From Streptomyces sp. TS71-3 (GTDB lineage Bacteria > Actinomycetota > Actinomycetes > Streptomycetales > Streptomycetaceae): 64,000 nt of DNA. This document shows positions 60,954 through 64,000 of this stretch, piece by piece. The stretch covers positions 4,340,001-4,404,000 of the forward strand of contig NZ_BNEL01000001.1 of assembly GCF_018327685.1 (NCBI RefSeq). The letters are read 5' to 3'. The position numbers and the translations under genes were made by a program. The notes below the pieces were generated by a model, which did not search any database, was not told where the DNA came from, and saw only the letters and a program-made list of their open reading frames with translations. Within the stretch, counting starts at the first letter, position 1. Every line of letters starts with the position of its first letter.

Positions 60954-60988
60954 CGGGCTCATCGGTGTGACGGGCTCATCGGTGTGAC
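60954..60988. repeat. 17-nt tandem duplication across a stop codon
   Basis: ACGGGCTCATCGGTGTG occurs twice in a row at the 3' end of the sigma-like membrane protein gene. The second copy brings TGA into frame and sets the present C-terminus. Confidence 0.6.
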
Positions 60989-62968
60989 GGCTGTGACGGG
61001 TGTGCCGTTCGCCAGCCGGCCCGCCAGTTCGGGGCGGGCGCCCTTGTGCGCGTGGAGGGCCAGCGACGGCCCCTGGGCGCTGCCGCGCACCGCTCCGGAG
61101 ACGGTCACCGAGGCGACGTCCCGGGTGCCCGCGGCCAGCAGGTACCAACTGCCCGACGGGGCGCGCCAGAGCACTCCGGCGAGCAGCCGGGGCAGGCGGG
61201 TGCCGCACACGGGGGAGTTCCGCGCCTCGCCCACGACGGTGCCGGCGGCGTGGCCCGGCGCGCGGAACTGCGCCTGGGCCAGGGTGCCGGCGCCTCGCCA
61301 GGTCTCCGTCCTGGTGCACAGCCACGCCGCGGTGCCGCCCGTCTCGGGCAGTCGCTGCCCGCTGTACCGCCAGGAGTTGACGGACCGCACGCCCTGGGCG
61401 CGCATCGCGGCGAGCGAGCAGCCGACGCCCGCCCAGTCCGCCAGGGCGCCGGCGCCCGCGGCCTCGTGCGGCACTCCCGGACGGCCGGCGGTGAGGTGCG
61501 CGGGGGTGAGCTCGCCGAGGTCGGACAGGAGCAGGGTGGTGCCCGCGGCCGGTGTGCGCTGCCCGGCGGCGGACGTGGCCCCCCGGTCCTCGGAGGCGGT
61601 GACTTCGAGCACCCGCCAGGAGTGGCAGGGGCCGTTCTGGGAGGGGCCCGGAACGGGTTCGGTGACGCCGGCCGCGTCGCGGTGCAGGACGGCCGGGTGC
61701 TCGCCGGGGTCGAGAAGGTCGCGCACGGCGGCCCTGCGCACCCACGGCGCCGTCAGGTAGCGGATGTTGCCGTCCACCCGGTCGAGCACCACGGCGGACG
61801 ACTCCGCGAGGCCCGCCCCGTCGGCCCGGGCGAGGTCCAGCAGGGCGCCGCCGGTGCCCTCGGCCGGCTCGGCGTAGCGTGCGATCCGCAGCCCGTCGTA
61901 GAACAGCACCACCCGGGCGCCGTCCACATCGCCGGCGAACAGGAGCTGGGCGGGGCCCGGCGGGGCGCCGGCCGGCGTGCCGGGCGTCGCCGACACGCCC
62001 ACCCGGGGGCCGGGCCGCGCCCACACCGCGAGGGCGCGGCGCAGCAGGTCACGGTCGCCCGTGAGGCCGCCGCGCGCGGGCCACACCGAGTAGTCCCTGC
62101 GGGTGGCCGACTGCCAGGCCTCCGGCGGGACCTTGACGACCAGGTCCGGGTCCAGGGCGGCCTGGGCAGCCGGGTTGCGCGCGTACGGGGGCGCCGCGGC
62201 ACCGTCCGGTTCCCAGCCGCCGCCCGGGGGCAGCAGCAGGGCACCGCAGACCAGCGCGGCGACGGCCGCCACCAGGGCCGCCTTGAGGTGCTGCCGGCGG
62301 CGCGGCAGGTCCGTGGGCCGGGCCCGGAGCGTGCAGGGATCGTAGGCGGGGGAGTGCAGCAGTTCCACCGTCGATTCGCCGGGACCGTCGGGCCCCGCCG
62401 CCTCAAGAGCCCCGTCCACGTCCCGGACCCCCGCGGCCTGGAGCACCTCGCGGGTCTCGTCCTCGGTGAGACACTCCAGACCGCGCAGCACGAAGGCGGC
62501 GCGCGCCGGGGGCGGCAGCACGGACAGCCGCTCGTCGAGCTCGGCCTCGGCGCCCCCTCGCGGTGCCAGCCGCAGTCCCCAGACCTGCGGCAGCACCGGG
62601 GGCAGGGCCGGACCTCCCGGCACCCCCCGGTGGGGCCCGGTACGCAGAGCGGCCCGCACCAGCCGGACGCGGACCTCCGCGTACCCGGCCCCCGCGGGAG
62701 GGAGGACATCGGCCCCGGCCTCCGTGGCGGGCGTCCCCTCGGGCGCCACGGCCGGATGCGGCACCAGGGGCGGCGGGGCACCGTCCAGTGCCGAGGTCCG
62801 AGGCAGGACACGCTGCACGAGGGCGTGGGCCGCCCGCGTCCTGCGCCCGTCCGGCAACGCCGGCGAGAGCAGGAGGTAGGCAAGACGGGTCAGCCGGGGA
62901 TAGTGCTCCAGGAGCGCGGCCTCGGCCTGCTCCGCATCAAGATCGGCCGCGGCCTCCGGTACGTGCAC
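60959..62968 (-). CDS. Membrane-tethered degenerate ECF sigma-like protein
   Basis: 669 residues. Residues 14-57 resemble ECF sigma region 2 (LLEHYPRLTRLAYLLL, then ALVQRVL). Residues 144-190 resemble region 4 (LSVLPPPARAAFVLRGLECL). A single membrane helix follows (about 229-247), then an extracytoplasmic part of about 420 residues with no family I know. Both sigma regions are worn: several DNA-contact residues are missing. Start uncertain; GTG at 62968 is the first reasonable one, with no strong ribosome site. It is upstream of the TetR gene and downstream of a two-component pair. Confidence 0.75.
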   Translation of the reverse strand: MHVPEAAADLDAEQAEAALLEHYPRLTRLAYLLLSPALPDGRRTRAAHALVQRVLPRTSALDGAPPPLVPHPAVAPEGTPATEAGADVLPPAGAGYAEVRVRLVRAALRTGPHRGVPGGPALPPVLPQVWGLRLAPRGGAEAELDERLSVLPPPARAAFVLRGLECLTEDETREVLQAAGVRDVDGALEAAGPDGPGESTVELLHSPAYDPCTLRARPTDLPRRRQHLKAALVAAVAALVCGALLLPPGGGWEPDGAAAPPYARNPAAQAALDPDLVVKVPPEAWQSATRRDYSVWPARGGLTGDRDLLRRALAVWARPGPRVGVSATPGTPAGAPPGPAQLLFAGDVDGARVVLFYDGLRIARYAEPAEGTGGALLDLARADGAGLAESSAVVLDRVDGNIRYLTAPWVRRAAVRDLLDPGEHPAVLHRDAAGVTEPVPGPSQNGPCHSWRVLEVTASEDRGATSAAGQRTPAAGTTLLLSDLGELTPAHLTAGRPGVPHEAAGAGALADWAGVGCSLAAMRAQGVRSVNSWRYSGQRLPETGGTAAWLCTRTETWRGAGTLAQAQFRAPGHAAGTVVGEARNSPVCGTRLPRLLAGVLWRAPSGSWYLLAAGTRDVASVTVSGAVRGSAQGPSLALHAHKGARPELAGRLANGTPVTAVTPMSPSHR

Positions 62969-63051
62969 GCCCAGCAGAACGATCAGCCCCCCACGTTGGT
63001 CACCCCGCCGATGTAGGGGTCGCGCGGGATGGCCCCCTGGCTCCGGTGGAA

Positions 63052-63192
63052 AGGGGCGCGGGGAACTGCGCGCCAAGCCACGACGAGCGGGTCAGATCGC
63101 CACGGCCCCAGGGCGGCACCCTCTGCCGCCCCGCGTGAGGGGCGAGCTTCACGGTCCCTCGCCCAGGTGGAAAGGGGCGCGGGGAACTGCGC
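63052..63192. repeat. Two reverse copies of the dispersed 20-mer
   Basis: Copies at 63052-63071 and 63173-63192, 121 nt apart, each preceded by CCGGTGGAA or CAGGTGGAA. They occupy the 286-nt gap between the response-regulator 3' end and the sigma-like gene. Confidence 0.85.
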
Positions 63193-63254
63193 AAAAGGGC
63201 CCACCACGCCTCCGTGGCTCCAAACGCAAGGGGCCACCACCCCCGCGGTCCCCC

Positions 63255-63902
63255 TCAACGGCCCTCAAGATACGTGAGAACCGCCAAAACCCGCCGATTG
63301 TCATCGTCCGACACCTCAAGCCCCAGCTTGCTGAAGATATTGGACGTGTGCTTGGCGACCGCCCGCTCCGTGACCACCAACTGCGCGGCGATCGCGGAGT
63401 TGGAACGCCCCTGCGCCATCAGCTCCATCACCTCCACCTCCCGCGGCGTCAACTCGGCCAGCGGCCGCTTCACGGAGCGGCGCGCCAGCAGCTGCTGGAT
63501 CACCTGCGGGTCCATCGCCGTGCCCCCGGCGGCCACCCGGCGGACCGAGTCGACGAACTGCTCGGCGTCGAGGACCCGGTCCTTCAGCAGGTACCCGATG
63601 CCCCCGTCGCCGTCCGCGAGCAACTCGCGCGCGTAGAGCTGCTCCACGTGCTGGGACAGGATCAGCACCGGCATGCCGGGCCGCTCCCGGCGTGCGGCGA
63701 GCGCGCACTGCAGGCCCTCGTCGGTGTGCGAGGGCGGCAGCCGGACGTCGACGATCGCCACGTCCGGCCGCAGCTCGGCGAGGGCGCGGGTGAGTTCGGG
63801 CCCGCTCTCCACGGCCGCGGCTATCTCGAAGTCGTACGCCTCCAGCATCCGCACCAGGCCGTCGCGGAGCAGAAAGAGGTCTTCGGCTAGGACAACGCGC
63901 AA
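63255..63902 (-). CDS. NarL/LuxR-type response regulator
   Basis: 215 residues. Receiver domain (1-120) with Glu-Asp in LAEDLFLL, phosphoacceptor Asp in IVDVRLPP and the conserved Lys in YLLKDRV. LuxR-type helix-turn-helix at about 150-205 (LTPREVEVMELMAQGRSNSAIA). The start codon at 63902 is TTG and overlaps the upstream kinase stop by 16 nt, which fits translational coupling. Output gene unknown. Confidence 0.93.
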   Translation of the reverse strand: MRVVLAEDLFLLRDGLVRMLEAYDFEIAAAVESGPELTRALAELRPDVAIVDVRLPPSHTDEGLQCALAARRERPGMPVLILSQHVEQLYARELLADGDGGIGYLLKDRVLDAEQFVDSVRRVAAGGTAMDPQVIQQLLARRSVKRPLAELTPREVEVMELMAQGRSNSAIAAQLVVTERAVAKHTSNIFSKLGLEVSDDDNRRVLAVLTYLEGR

Positions 63903-64000
63903 GGGATCTCCATGGTCACCATGGTGGGACCGCCCGCGGGAGAGCTGACGGCCAGGATGCCGTCGAATGTACCGAGCCGCCGTTCGACCCCGCTCAGGCC
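63887..64000 (-). CDS. Histidine kinase, C-terminal end only (cut by window edge)
   Basis: Only the last 37 residues are present: GLSGVERRLGTFDGILAV, then SPAGGPTMVTMEIPC. This is the end of a HATPase_c domain of the NarX/DesK-like class (G2 box and C-terminal strand). It is the cognate kinase of the overlapping response regulator. The rest lies beyond the right edge. Confidence 0.85.
   Translation of the reverse strand, partial: GLSGVERRLGTFDGILAVSSPAGGPTMVTMEIPCALS

Noticed and set aside
1..64000. tRNA, rRNA, riboswitch or prophage genes
   Set aside because: No cloverleaf T-loop context, rRNA segment, known aptamer core, integrase or structural phage gene was found by reading; a covariance-model search would settle small RNAs.
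1..64000. A complete antibiotic gene cluster around the SARP or PhzF-like gene
   Set aside because: No synthase, NRPS, PKS, terpene cyclase or RiPP maturation gene is present; PhzF-like proteins are common outside phenazine pathways.

Overview
The window is high-GC actinomycete chromosome and almost certainly from a Streptomyces. Codon usage is strongly G/C in third positions, and TTA codons are almost absent (one found by eye). Gene content is that of the Streptomyces core: convergent glnA2 and glnE, nadE, panB, npdG, type I map, and a malR-malEFG-aglA cluster. I could support about 48 protein-coding genes, the last one cut by the right edge. I saw no tRNA, rRNA, CRISPR array, prophage or complete insertion sequence.

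Layout. 0-5 kb: a SpoIIE-type phosphatase translationally coupled to a cobalamin-binding protein with a CarH-like W-x9-EH motif, a probably leaderless TetR gene and a Prim-Pol-like protein. 5-9.5 kb: a leftward efeO-efeB-efeU iron-uptake operon with iron boxes, plus an overlapping lipoprotein gene. 9.7-16 kb: PhzF-like protein, small lipoprotein, SulP transporter, map, a SPOR-like small protein and npdG. 16-24 kb: an M50 protease, a large SARP/NB-ARC/TPR regulator, a DrrAB-type ABC exporter and an EEP-domain membrane protein. 24-28 kb: an internally deleted MFS gene, panB, and a divergent AraC/aldo-keto reductase pair. 28-38 kb: nadE, a secreted sedolisin, glnA2 and glnE. 38-45 kb: a PPOX-fold protein, a phosphoesterase/MFS/propeller operon, and an XRE-NB-ARC-TPR regulator with one TTA codon beside a secreted DUF6355-like protein. 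45-50 kb: RpiR regulator, sodium:solute symporter and AnmK, probably anhydro-MurNAc recycling. 50-60 kb: a PAP2 membrane protein, then malR, malEFG, aglA and a secreted alpha-amylase. 60-64 kb: a TetR, a membrane-tethered degenerate ECF-sigma-like protein, and a two-component pair.

How it works together. The maltose block is the most coherent pathway. Amylase makes maltodextrins outside the cell, MalEFG imports them and AglA splits them inside. An identical 18-bp operator, in opposite orientation, lies before malE and before the amylase gene, so MalR probably controls both. The nitrogen genes glnA2 and glnE converge on one another. EfeO, EfeB and EfeU form one ferrous-iron system. RpiR, symporter and AnmK form a catabolic unit for a cell-wall sugar.

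Beyond the genes, the clearest unexplained structure is repeat DNA. A 20-nt motif occurs about 21 times, always between genes and always next to a gene 3' end. It builds a 4 x 78-nt array followed by a 2.7 x 144-nt array at 49.5-50.2 kb. A second, palindromic element of about 36 nt also recurs, and one copy sits in frame inside glnE between flanking TGGGG repeats.
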